Below are positions 15,266 through 23,553 of a stretch of DNA of 36,339 nt, piece by piece. Source of the DNA: Acidobacteriota bacterium (GTDB taxonomy: Bacteria > Acidobacteriota > Blastocatellia > Pyrinomonadales > Pyrinomonadaceae). The notes under the pieces are model-generated. The model made no database searches. It was not told the DNA's origin and was given only the letters and a program-made list of their open reading frames with translations. The DNA is taken from the NCBI GenBank assembly GCA_003222975.1, contig QHXN01000090.1:1-36339 (forward strand), in the 5' to 3' direction. Made by a program: the position numbers and the translations under genes. Within the stretch, counting starts at the first letter, position 1. The number at the start of each line of letters is the position of its first letter.

Positions 15266-16140
15266 GCCTCCGCTGCGGCATTCATGCTCTCGTCATCGAG
15301 CCGAGAGCCGACGAGCGCCTTCGATGCAGACTCGACTTCGAGCGGCGCGGGCGCGATGCCGCCGAGGACGACGCGCGCGTCCGAAACGTTTCCGCCGCCG
15401 TCAACGTCGAGCCGAGCCGCGACGCCGAGCACGGGGAAGTCGAACGCGCCGCGACGCCGCAGCTTTTTGTAGACCGCGCGCCACCCTTCGGCGGGCGGCA
15501 GACGAATTTCCGCCAGCAGCTCGTCGGGCCGCTTGCGCAGGTAGTCTATCCCGTCGTCGTTGTAGAAGCCGCGCGCCTCGACCAGACGGTCGCCCACGGT
15601 CGAGACGAGGCGGAGGCGCGCGCCGACGGCGACCATCAGCGGCACGAGGTCTGAAGACTGCACGGCCCAGCACTTCTGACTGCCGGGCGCGACCCAGCAC
15701 ACGTCGCCGTCCTTCTTCAGACAGAAGTTGACGCCCTTGCGCCACTCGTAATTCTGGTCGTAATAGTTGCAGCGCGTGTCGAGCAGAAGGTTCCCGCCGA
15801 CCGTCCCCATGTTCCTCAGCGTCGGCGTCGAGATGAGCCGCGCCGCACGCGCCAGCGCCGGATAGTCGCGGTTGACTGCGGGGTGCTCGACAACCTCTGT
15901 AAGCGACACGCCCGCGCCGATCCTCAAACCCTCTTTGCCGTCGCCTTCAATCCTTTGCAACTCAGGGATGCGCCCGACCGAGATGACCGTCCGCGGCGTC
16001 TGCTGCCGCCGCTTCATGTTCGGGTAAAGGTCAGTCCCGCCCGCGACGAACTGCCCCGACGGCCCCGCCTCGCCCATCATCCTCACGGCGTCGCCGATGG
16101 TGCGCGGGACGAGGTAAGTGAATTTCGGAAGTCTCATCAT
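15148..16140 (-). CDS. Molybdenum hydroxylase FAD subunit with HcrB-type [4Fe-4S] insert
   Basis: A 330-aa medium subunit of a xanthine-oxidase-family enzyme. FAD-binding motifs are present: VAGGTDLYPNMKRRQ (about 32-46) and STPTLRNMGTVGGNLL (about 104-119). Between about 122 and 160 lies an insert with four cysteines: Cys124 in TRCNYYDQ, Cys140 in NFCLKKDG, Cys148 in DVCWV and Cys157 in QKCWA. This insert is characteristic of the beta subunit of 4-hydroxybenzoyl-CoA reductase, where it holds an extra [4Fe-4S] cluster; ordinary xanthine dehydrogenase and CO dehydrogenase medium subunits lack it. The substrate is not certain. The gene follows the split Mo subunit by 24 nt. Confidence 0.9.
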   Translation of the reverse strand: MMRLPKFTYLVPRTIGDAVRMMGEAGPSGQFVAGGTDLYPNMKRRQQTPRTVISVGRIPELQRIEGDGKEGLRIGAGVSLTEVVEHPAVNRDYPALARAARLISTPTLRNMGTVGGNLLLDTRCNYYDQNYEWRKGVNFCLKKDGDVCWVAPGSQKCWAVQSSDLVPLMVAVGARLRLVSTVGDRLVEARGFYNDDGIDYLRKRPDELLAEIRLPPAEGWRAVYKKLRRRGAFDFPVLGVAARLDVDGGGNVSDARVVLGGIAPAPLEVESASKALVGSRLDDESMNAAAEACYLKARPLDNTDHLMNYRKQMARPFVLRALQELRQSFV

Positions 16141-16164
16141 AGCGACTAACCCAGACCTTCTTTA

Positions 16165-18428
16165 TCACGAATGCACGGCTACGCGCGGCATCTCGCGCCC
16201 GTCGCCGCCCTCGGCGGGCGTCAAGACCTTGAGCGGTTCGGGCCAGGCGACTTCGGGGACTGTGGACGGGCCGAAGCGCGCGTCCTTGCCCTGCTGTTTG
16301 GCGCGGAGGGCGGCGAGGACTTTTTCGGGCGTGATGGGCACTTCGTCTATGCGGACGCCGACGGCGTCGTAAACGGCGTTGGCGATTGCGGGCATGACGG
16401 GCAGGAGCGGGCCTTGTCCCACTTCTTTCGCGCCGAAGGGGCCGTTGGGGTCGGGGTCTTCGACGAGGTAGGTGATTACGTCGCACATCTCCAGAGTCGT
16501 CGGGCTTTTGTATTCGAGAAGCGATGGAAACTTGTGGACGACGTTGCGGTTGGCGCGGTAGGTCATCTCCTCCATCAGCGCCTCGCCGAGTCCCATGTAA
16601 ACGGAGCCTTCGACCTGGCCCATGACGAGCACAGGGTTGATGCTCCGCCCGATGTCGTGCGCGACCCAGATGCGCGGGACTGTGACGATGCCGGTCTCGG
16701 CGTCAACCCCGACCTCGGCGACCGCCGCCGAGTAGCTGTAGGCGGGCGAGGGGCCGACGCCCGCGCCCTTGTAGCGACCGGGCGAGCGCGGCGGCGTGTA
16801 CGAGCCGACCGTGCCGATTGTCCCGAACTTACTTTCGGCGAGCACGACCGCCTCTGCGAAGCTAACGCCCGCGTCGGGGTTCTCAACGTCGAAGACGCGG
16901 CGTTCGGCGAACGAGAGATTTTCGACGGGCACGCCTAGCTTTTCCGCGACGGCCAGCGTCAGAATTGCCCGATGTCGGTCGAGCCGCACTGGACGCAGAC
17001 GCCGCCCTGCCGGTCGAGGCGGAGCTGCACGCCGGACTGCGGCATGTTGTTCCAGTAGATTGGCAGTCCCGCGCCGCAGATGTAAGAGCTGCACGCGAGT
17101 CCGACGCCTTTGCCGAAAGGAAGCTGCCTGAACTTGTCCTTCCAGTCGGAGCCTTTGACGACCTTCTCGATGCACTCGCCCAGCCCCATCGAGCCGACTC
17201 TCAGGTAGTTGGCCGTGACGGTGTAGGGCTTGACGAGGTGTCTGAGCCGCATCTCGGCGGGGTCGAGGCCGAGCTGTTCGGCGATCTTGTCGAGCTGAAT
17301 CTCAAGACCGAAGCGCGGCTGCGGGGTTCCGTGCCCGCGCTTCGGGCCGCACGGAGGCTTGTTGGTGAAGGCGCGAAGGCCGCGGAAGCGATAGCGCGGG
17401 ACTTCGTATGTGACCGTTTGCAGCGCGCCGGTGTAGAAGGTCGAGGCCACGCCGTAGGAGCCGTATGCACCGCCGTCGAGAAAGGATTGAAAATCAAGAG
17501 CAGTAATCGAGCCGTCCTTTTTGACTCCGATCTTGCTCTTCATCAAGACGGGATGGCGACCGCGGTGACAGTAGAAGACCTCTTCGCGCGTGAGCGTCAC
17601 TTTCACCGGGCGCTTCGTGAGCATCGAGAGCTTCGAGACGACGATCTCGTGGTTGAAGGGGTCACTCTTGCCGCCGAAGCCCCCGCCGTTGGGCGTGGCG
17701 ATGACGCGTATGTGTGAGGCGGGCATCTCTAAAGTTTTGGCGAGCGCGCGGTGGACGTAGTGCGGCGTCTGCGTCGAAGACCAGAGCGTGAGTTTCGCGT
17801 CCGCGTCGAAGTGCGCGACCGCCGCGTGCTGCTCCATCGGCAGGTGCGTGTTGCCCTCGTAGAAGAAAACGTCTTCGCGCACGAGGTCGGCCTCGCGGAA
17901 GCCCTCGTCAATGTCTCCGAACTCAAGGTTGACCAGCTTGTGTATGTTGCCGTGGTCGCCGTAAGTGTGTATGCGCGGCTCGTCGGTCTCGACGGCCTCC
18001 TCGATGCCCGCGATGGTCGGAAGCTGCTCGTACTCGACCTCGATGAGGTTCATCGCGTCGAAGGCCGTGTCCTCGTCCAAGGCGGCGACCGCGGCGACGG
18101 GGTCGCCGATGAAGCGAACCTTGTCGGTGCAGAGCGGGTGCTCGTCCTGGCTGACGGGGAGGATGCCGTAAGGTATCGGCAAATCCTTTCCGGTGATGAT
18201 GGCGAGAACGCCGGGCAGGGCCGACGCTTTCGAGGTATCAATTGATTTGATGAGCGCGTGAGGGAGGTGCGAGCGGAGGATTTTGCAGTAGAGCATGCGC
18301 GGCAGCGCGATGTCGTCGGCGAACTTCGTCGCGCCGACGCACTTGGAGCGCGCGTCCACCTTGCGGAAGGGCCGGCCTACGACTTTCAAATCCTTGCCGT
18401 TCTGATTGTTTCCGTTATTTCGGGACAT
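16165..18428 (-). pseudogene. Molybdenum hydroxylase large (Mo-binding) subunit, split by a frameshifting deletion
   Basis: Together the two frames encode about 755 residues of a xanthine-oxidase-family Mo subunit (HcrA/CoxL-like). The first frame (18428 to 16959) has the N-terminal KVVGRPFRKVDARSKCVGAT, PNGGGFGGKSDPFNHE and GVGLACSSYICGAG, and ends CGSTDIGQF-stop. The second frame resumes in register as ILTLAVAEKLGVPVENLSFA and runs to the end, with GPFGAKEVGQGPLLPVMPAI. Homologues read DIGQGSDSxL at the join. The sequence goes straight from GGGCA to ATTCTGACG, consistent with loss of about 13 nt. The lost residues border the Gln-Gly loop that contacts the pterin cofactor, so the product is probably inactive unless this is a sequencing or assembly fault. 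Start ATG 18428 chosen over a longer frame. Confidence 0.85.
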
Positions 18429-18442
18429 AATACTTGCTGGCG

Positions 18443-18474
18443 AGTGGCCGCGCTCACTTCGCTCGCTTGCCACT
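18443..18474. repeat. Short hairpin between the 2Fe-2S and Mo subunit genes
   Basis: AGTGGC (18443-18448) and GCCACT (18469-18474) bracket a G/C-rich centre with TCACTTCGCTCGC. The predicted hairpin lies 15 nt before the Mo-subunit start on the minus strand and includes the region where a ribosome binding site would be expected. I see no other element in this 110-nt gap. Confidence 0.4.
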
Positions 18475-18538
18475 GGCTACCTTCTTCCGCCGCTCGCGCG
18501 GCTCGTGGTCGGCTGTGTCATGGATTCGCCCGCGGTCG

Positions 18539-19063
18539 TCATTCGCAGCCGTAGATGCTCTCGCGCGGCAACTCGGCCTCCTCGCCTCTCATCCGCGCGG
18601 CGGCCAGCTCGACCGCCTCGTAGATTTTGATGTAGCCGGTGCAGCGGCAGAGATTCCCGCTCAGCGCCTCCTTGATCTCGTCGCGCGTCGGGTTTGCGTT
18701 CTGCGCGAGCAGTTCTTTGGCGACGAGGAGGAAGCCGGGCGTGCAGTAGCCACACTGCGCCGCGCCCGTGTCGGCGAAGGTCTCTTGTAAGGGGTGCAGG
18801 CCCTCTTCGGTCGCCAAGCCTTCCACGGTCTCGACGCGGCGGCCTTCCGTGTCGAGGCCGAGCATGAGGCAGGAGAGCACCGAGCGACCGTCAACGAGCA
18901 CGGCGCACGTGCCGCACTCGCCGAGTTCGCAGCCGTGCTTCGTGCCCGTCAAGCCCAAGTCTTCGCGCAGGACTTCGAGCAGAGTCTTGTGCGGCGCGAA
19001 GGCGACCTCCGCGCGTTCGCCGTTCAGCGTGAACTCGATGTGGGCTTTCTGTCGCTGTGTCAT
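18539..19063 (-). CDS. Molybdenum hydroxylase [2Fe-2S] small subunit
   Basis: A 174-aa iron-sulfur subunit that passes electrons between the Mo centre and FAD. All eight cluster cysteines are present: Cys45, 50, 53 and 65 in the plant-ferredoxin-type domain (HGCELGECGTC, then LSC), and Cys104, 107, 139 and 141 in the helical domain (QCGYCTPGF, then LCRCTGY). ATG at 19063 gives the normal N-terminus (HIEFTLNGERAEV). The C-terminal tail (residues 155-174) is a little longer than in CoxS-type proteins. It is the first gene of a four-gene minus-strand set: small subunit, Mo subunit, FAD subunit, MocA-like. Confidence 0.94.
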   Translation of the reverse strand: MTQRQKAHIEFTLNGERAEVAFAPHKTLLEVLREDLGLTGTKHGCELGECGTCAVLVDGRSVLSCLMLGLDTEGRRVETVEGLATEEGLHPLQETFADTGAAQCGYCTPGFLLVAKELLAQNANPTRDEIKEALSGNLCRCTGYIKIYEAVELAAARMRGEEAELPRESIYGCE

Positions 19064-19146
19064 CTGTGCTGTAAGGCGGGCCGGCAAGCGCCACCGTCGC
19101 AGAAGGGCCATGATAACAGTTCGGGCTTTCCGACGCGAAGACGAGA

Positions 19147-19174
19147 AAGCCGGCCCGTGTCAGAGGGCCGGCTT
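19147..19174 (-). terminator. Rho-independent terminator after the TPR gene
   Basis: Arms of 10 nt (AAGCCGGCCC at 19147-19156 and its complement at 19165-19174) with an 8-nt loop. On the minus strand the stem is followed by TTTCTCGTCTT. It lies 28 nt past the TPR gene stop, before the molybdenum hydroxylase genes, so it separates two transcription units. Confidence 0.75.
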
Positions 19175-19201
19175 AAAGAAGCCCGTTGATGGCCGGCGCG
19201 G

Positions 19202-20911
19202 TCAGCGACCGTTGATGACGGCGAGGAGCTTGGCGGCGCGCGAGGGGTCGAGCCGGCGGAGCGCGTTGTACTCTTCGGTCGCGGCGCGGCGGTTGCCGGC
19301 GGCGACGTAGGCGACGCCCAGGTTGTAGTGCGACTGCGTGAAGTTCGGCCTGATCTTGATTGACTGGCGGAAGGCGGCGACGGCTTGCTCGTCCTGGTTG
19401 AGCCGCAGATAAGAAGTGCCCATCAGGTAGAGTTCGTCGGGGTCGAGCGTGCGACCGACTCTCTGGTAGGCGGCGAGCGAGTGGCGGTAGGCTTCCAGCG
19501 CGTCATCCTGCCGCTTGAGGCCGACGTAGGCCGTGGCGATGTTGTAGTAAGTCCAGCCCTCGTCCTCCGGCTGGTGGCGCGCGGCGAGCGCCTGCTGGCT
19601 CACCGTGAGCGCCTCCTGGTTCTGGTTCAGTTGGTTGCGCACGTAGCCGAGCAGGTTGAGCGCGTCGGGGGCATTCGGCCTGTTGCGCGCCGCCGTGAGC
19701 GCCTCCGCGAGCGCCTCCTGCGGCTTGTCCTCGCGGACGAGGATGAAGCCGAGCACCTGGTGCGGCCAGTAGTTTTCGGGGTCGAGGCGCGCGGCCTCGC
19801 GCACTTCTAGCGTGCCCTCCTGCATCCGGCCCGTGACGGCGTAGGCGGCGGCGAGCATCGTGTGCGCGCCCGGATTCTTGGGCGCGAGGCGCGCGGCCTG
19901 CTGCGCCGTCGAAAGCAGTGAGGTGTAGTTGCCCTGCGAGTAATAGACGACGCACATGGCGAGCAGCGCTTCGGGCATGTCGGGCCTGAGGCGCATCGCC
20001 TGCCCCAGCGTCTCGGTCGCCTCGCGGAAGCGGTTCAGGCGCGCGTAGGCGCTCCCCAAGCCGACAAGCGCGTCGGGCGACTGCGGCTGCAAGCGGAGCG
20101 CGGCCATGAAGGCGGCCACCGACTCCTCGTTCTGGTTAAGCCCCATGTGCGCGTAGCCGAGGCCGTACTGCGTGAAGAACTGGTTGGGGTCAATCGAGGC
20201 CGAGGCCGTGAGCGCCGTGAGCGCTTCTTCGTTGCGGTCGGCGGAGAGGTAGGCATTGCCGAGGAGCATCAGCGCGGGCGCGTTGCGCGGGGCGAGGCGC
20301 ACGGCCCCTTCGAGCGGCGCGACGGCCTGCCGCGGCTCGTTCTGCTTCATGCGGATGATGCCGACGGAGAGGAGCGCGTCCGCGGCGAACTGCGGGTCGG
20401 ACGAGGCGCGCTGGAGCGGGGCCAGGGCCTGAGAGTCGCGCCCCGTCTGCATGTACGACTTGCCGAGGGCGTAGTCGGCGACCGAAGGGATGGGGCCGAG
20501 TTGCAGGGCCAGTTCGAAGGAGTCCACGGCCTCCTTGTAGTGGTTGAGGCCGAAGTGTATGAGCGCCGTGCCGACGAAGGCGTCGCGGACGCGCGGGTTG
20601 GGCTTCAGCTCGATGACGTTGGAGAAGGCGGCGAGCGCGTCCATCGTCTGCTTGAGATTCATGTAGGCGACGCCGAGGCCGTAGTCGGCCTCGAAGTTTT
20701 TGGGGTCGGCGCGCACGGCCTTCTGGTAAGCGTCGGCGGCGCGCTTCCAGTCGCGTTTCGCAAGGTAGTCTGCGCCCCTCTGCGCCTGGCGGTCGGCCTC
20801 CTGAGATTTTTGGGGAAGGGGGAGGGCGGCGAGCGCCGCGCGCGGCAGCGTAAAAAATAGGGCGGCCAAAAGAAGAAGGCTGGCCGCCGCGTACAGTCGG
20901 GTTTTTTTCAT
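19202..20911 (-). CDS. Exported tetratricopeptide-repeat protein
   Basis: A 569-aa protein with a signal peptide (YAAASLLLLAALFFTLPRAA) followed by TPR units to the end. Typical units are WKRAADAYQKAVRADPKNFE, EEALTALTASASIDPNQFF and EQAVAAFRQSIKIRPNFTQS, with the W/G/Y/A/P positions of the 34-residue repeat; I count roughly 13-15 units. TPR arrays are protein-interaction scaffolds, and with a signal peptide this one acts in the periplasm or at the outer membrane. It has no catalytic motif. It lies at the end of the kinase-phosphatase-paralog block, about 90 nt from the next upstream gene with a hairpin between, so it may be transcribed separately. Confidence 0.85.
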   Translation of the reverse strand: MKKTRLYAAASLLLLAALFFTLPRAALAALPLPQKSQEADRQAQRGADYLAKRDWKRAADAYQKAVRADPKNFEADYGLGVAYMNLKQTMDALAAFSNVIELKPNPRVRDAFVGTALIHFGLNHYKEAVDSFELALQLGPIPSVADYALGKSYMQTGRDSQALAPLQRASSDPQFAADALLSVGIIRMKQNEPRQAVAPLEGAVRLAPRNAPALMLLGNAYLSADRNEEALTALTASASIDPNQFFTQYGLGYAHMGLNQNEESVAAFMAALRLQPQSPDALVGLGSAYARLNRFREATETLGQAMRLRPDMPEALLAMCVVYYSQGNYTSLLSTAQQAARLAPKNPGAHTMLAAAYAVTGRMQEGTLEVREAARLDPENYWPHQVLGFILVREDKPQEALAEALTAARNRPNAPDALNLLGYVRNQLNQNQEALTVSQQALAARHQPEDEGWTYYNIATAYVGLKRQDDALEAYRHSLAAYQRVGRTLDPDELYLMGTSYLRLNQDEQAVAAFRQSIKIRPNFTQSHYNLGVAYVAAGNRRAATEEYNALRRLDPSRAAKLLAVINGR

Positions 20912-20969
20912 CGCTTCTGGATTCTCGGCACGCTCGCGCGAGGTCGGCGCGGTCGTTGACTTAACTAAA

Positions 20970-20993
20970 GGGGCGACGCGCGGGCGTCGCCCC
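20970..20993 (-). terminator. Hairpin after paralog A
   Basis: GGGGCGACGC (20970-20979) and GCGTCGCCCC (20984-20993) pair perfectly with a 4-nt loop, 7 nt past the stop of the gene at 21001. On the minus strand the stem is followed by TTTAGTTAAG, a modest T-rich stretch. A plausible terminator or mRNA end. Confidence 0.65.
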
Positions 20994-21000
20994 GCGCAGT

Positions 21001-22158
21001 TCAGTAAGCCTTGATCAGTCGGATTATCAGTTCGGACTCGGCCTTGCTCTTCGTGCCGGGCGCGAAGTTGAAATTATCCCTGCCGTTGATCTTCTGCACG
21101 GGCTTGATGTGGAAAGCGCCGACCTGCGCCCCCGTGAACAAATTGATCTTCGCCTCCTTGATGTTCGAGTCGTCGGTCTCGAAGGTGTCGCGCCCGTCGT
21201 TGGCCTTGTAGCTGACGCCCGATTTGGTGACGAAGAACGAGCCTTCGCAGTACTGCCCGAACGCGCCGTCGTGGTCATGATAGACGTGGAAGGCGGCGGA
21301 GCCGCCGCGCTCGATGGCGGCGCGCATCGCCTGCTCGGCGCTGTTGACGTCTTGCCGGACGTAGAGGAGCATCGTGCCCAGGAGCGTGTAGGCGCGCGGC
21401 TGCGCGGGGTCGAGGCGGGCGGCCAGCGCCGCGTAGTTCATGGCCGAGTTCCAGTCCTGCGCGGAGATGGCCGACGAAGCGCGGTCAATGAAGTCGTCGT
21501 AGTCGGGCGCATTGTTGGCCGCGGGCTGCGCCGCGGTGTTGCTGCCGAAGGGCGACGGGCTTGAAGAGTTGGCGGAGTTGTCGGCGGTCTGCGCGGGGCC
21601 TTTCTCGGTGATCGCGCCGATGAGCGAGCGGTCGCCGCCCGCCGACTTGATCTCGCTCGTGATGTCGGGCGTCAGCGCGAAGGTGACGCCGCGCGCCTCG
21701 ACGAACTGCTCGACGCGCGACGACGCGATGCCGCCCTGCAACATCGTCACGATCTCGTTCTTGGAGAGCGGCGGCCCCTGCGGCACGGGCTGACCCGCGT
21801 TGTTGCGCGGCGGCGTGTTCGCAGGCCGCGCGGCGGGAGTGGCGACCGCCGTCTCGGTCGCGGGCGGGCGGTAGTTCGAGCGCGCGGCCTCGACGACTTC
21901 GGGGCGCGCGCCCGCCTGCTGCAACTCCTGTTCGGCGTCCGCCGTCATCTCGAAGTCAACGCCGCGGCGCTGGATGAACTGGATCATCTCGGCGGTCGAG
22001 AGGCCGTTGATCTTGACGGCCTCCACGAGACCCTTGCGCGTGATCGGCTTCTTGCCCGCCTGCGTCGAGGCGGCGGACGCGAAGAGGGTGGCCGCCAGCG
22101 CGGCCACGAGCGCGACGAAGAATAGCCTGCTGCTTCTCCGCATGTCGTGTGTTTTCAT
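21001..22158 (-). CDS. Secreted repeat/TPR protein, paralog A (unknown function)
   Basis: A 385-aa exported protein (signal peptide FFVALVAALAATLFASAAST). Two related segments follow: KKPITRKGLVEAVKINGLST to AARSNY (about 36-95) and LSKNEIVTMLQGGIASSRVE to LIGAI (about 131-185). Each has the pattern of a Val-rich helix, RGVxF, and an Ala/Glu helix, so the domain is internally duplicated. Then come a linker, one or two TPR-like helices (WNSAMNYAALAARLDPAQPR, AYTLLGTMLLY) and a C-terminal beta-rich domain (FHVYHDHDGAFGQYCEGSFF to the end). It is clearly homologous to the next gene. AAGGAGG lies 5 nt before the ATG. I do not recognise the family by name. Confidence 0.8.
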   Translation of the reverse strand: MKTHDMRRSSRLFFVALVAALAATLFASAASTQAGKKPITRKGLVEAVKINGLSTAEMIQFIQRRGVDFEMTADAEQELQQAGARPEVVEAARSNYRPPATETAVATPAARPANTPPRNNAGQPVPQGPPLSKNEIVTMLQGGIASSRVEQFVEARGVTFALTPDITSEIKSAGGDRSLIGAITEKGPAQTADNSANSSSPSPFGSNTAAQPAANNAPDYDDFIDRASSAISAQDWNSAMNYAALAARLDPAQPRAYTLLGTMLLYVRQDVNSAEQAMRAAIERGGSAAFHVYHDHDGAFGQYCEGSFFVTKSGVSYKANDGRDTFETDDSNIKEAKINLFTGAQVGAFHIKPVQKINGRDNFNFAPGTKSKAESELIIRLIKAY

Positions 22159-22191
22159 AACTGCCTCCTTAACGGAAGCGCGGCGTCTTCC

Positions 22192-22257
22192 GATTGCGGA
22201 TTGCGGCGGATGATGAAGGCCGCGCTATTTCAAATCCGCATTCCGCAGTCCACAATC
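22192..22257. repeat. Degenerate inverted repeat between paralogs A and B
   Basis: GATTGCGGATTGCGG (from 22192) and its imperfect complement ending CAATC at 22257 face each other across GGATGATGAAGGCCGCGC. The arm is a tandem of GATTGCG. There are several mismatches, so it appears to be an older copy of the same class of hairpin. Confidence 0.55.
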
Positions 22258-22288
22258 TTGGGTGCCGCCCGCGGTTCTGTAGCTCGCC

Positions 22289-23506
22289 TTAACTCTTGAC
22301 CCCGCCATAGCCCGTCACCAGAGAGACGATGAGTTCGGACTCGGCCTTCTTCTTCGTCAGCGGCGCGAAGTTGTAGTTCTTGCTGTCGCTGGCGCGCTTC
22401 ACCTTGATGTGGAAGGCCCCGATGTCGCCCTCGCCACCGAGCGGGCCGGGGAGGCGGCTCCCGCCGAGCGCGCCGGGAAGGTGGCTCCCGCCGAGCGCGC
22501 CGGGGAGGCGGCCCACCAGCTTGTTGACCTTGATCTCGCGGATGTCGGGGTCTGCGGCCTCGAAGGTATGTTGGCCGTCGTCGGCCTTGAAGGTGACGTT
22601 CGCCTTGGTGACGAAGAGCGTGCCCGCGCAGGTGTCGCGGAAAGAGCCGTTGGCATGGTCGTGGAAGACGCGGAAGGCGGCAGAGCCTCCGAGGTCAATC
22701 GCCTTGCGCATGTTCTTCTCGGCCTCCGTGAAGTTGTTCTGGAGGTAGAGCTGCGCGAAGCCGAGGAGCTGGTAGGCGCGCGGCGACTGCGGCTGCAACT
22801 GGATGGCCCGTTGCAGCAGTTGGGTCGCGCGCGCCGAGTCCCTCGCGTCGTAGGCGGCGGTGGCCTGGTCGGTCAGCTCGTCGTAGTCGGGCGCGCGCGA
22901 GGTGGCTGATGCGGGGCTGGCCGCCGTCGTCGGCTGTGTGCGGCGCGCGCCGCCCGCGGCGACGTAGTTGGAGGTGATCGCGCCGACGAGCGAGTTCGTG
23001 CCGCCCGCGCGCTTGATCTCCTGCGCTACGGCGGCGTTCGACTGGAAGTTGACGCCGCGCGCGTCAACGAACTGCTCGACGCGCGCCGGGGGCGAGCCGG
23101 CCTGGAGCATCGTGACAATCTCATTCTTGGAGAGCGGCGGCCCCGGCGGGACTGTGGGCTTGCCCTTCGCGCTCGCGCTCACGACGGGCGCGGCTGCGGG
23201 CGGGCGGTGGTAGTTCGAGCGCGCGGCCTCGACGACTTCGGGGCGCGCGCCCGCCTGCCGCAACTCCTGTTCGGCGTCCGCCGTCATCTCGAAGGCGACG
23301 CCGCGCTGCTCGATCTGTTGGACGAGTTCGGCGGTTGAGAGTCCATTGATGCGGACGGCCTTGACGAGGCCGTCTCTGGTGATCGGCTTCTTGGCCTGCG
23401 CCGACGCGACGGCGATGCCGCAGGCGAGGGAGACGAAGAGCGCGAACGCGTGGGCCGCCAGCGCTCCGGCCTTCGGCGTGTGTCTCTTCTTCGAGTTCGA
23501 CTCCAT
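22289..23506 (-). CDS. Secreted repeat/TPR protein, paralog B (unknown function)
   Basis: A 405-aa exported protein sharing its whole architecture with paralog A: signal peptide (AAHAFALFVSLACGIAVASA), the duplicated domain (KKPITRDGLVKAVRINGLST to SNY, and LSKNEIVTMLQAGSPPARVE to SNY), TPR-like helices (ATQLLQRAIQLQPQSPRAYQ) and a C-terminal domain FRVFHDHANGSFRDTCAGTL onward. It differs by an insert of about 27 residues in the C-terminal domain, made of three copies of a 9-residue unit (LPGALGGSR type) encoded by a 27-bp tandem repeat. ATG at 23506 is chosen because it immediately precedes the signal peptide. It starts 48 nt after the kinase gene ends. Confidence 0.8.
   Translation of the reverse strand: MESNSKKRHTPKAGALAAHAFALFVSLACGIAVASAQAKKPITRDGLVKAVRINGLSTAELVQQIEQRGVAFEMTADAEQELRQAGARPEVVEAARSNYHRPPAAAPVVSASAKGKPTVPPGPPLSKNEIVTMLQAGSPPARVEQFVDARGVNFQSNAAVAQEIKRAGGTNSLVGAITSNYVAAGGARRTQPTTAASPASATSRAPDYDELTDQATAAYDARDSARATQLLQRAIQLQPQSPRAYQLLGFAQLYLQNNFTEAEKNMRKAIDLGGSAAFRVFHDHANGSFRDTCAGTLFVTKANVTFKADDGQHTFEAADPDIREIKVNKLVGRLPGALGGSHLPGALGGSRLPGPLGGEGDIGAFHIKVKRASDSKNYNFAPLTKKKAESELIVSLVTGYGGVKS
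22445..22512. repeat. 27-bp tandem repeat inside paralog B
   Basis: Copies start at 22445, 22472 and 22499 (GCCGGGGAGGCGGCTCCCGC and onward). The first two are full length with two differences; the third is about half a copy, and a degenerate piece precedes the first. The period keeps the reading frame and encodes LPGALGGSx units. Paralog A lacks it. Confidence 0.85.
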
Positions 23507-23553
23507 AAAACTTCTGACCTCTGCTCGTTCGTGTTTGCAGACTGCGGGCCGCG

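Noticed and set aside
16171..16938. 255-residue plus-strand frame opposite the Mo subunit
   Set aside because: Antisense shadow; the minus-strand frame carries the family motifs.
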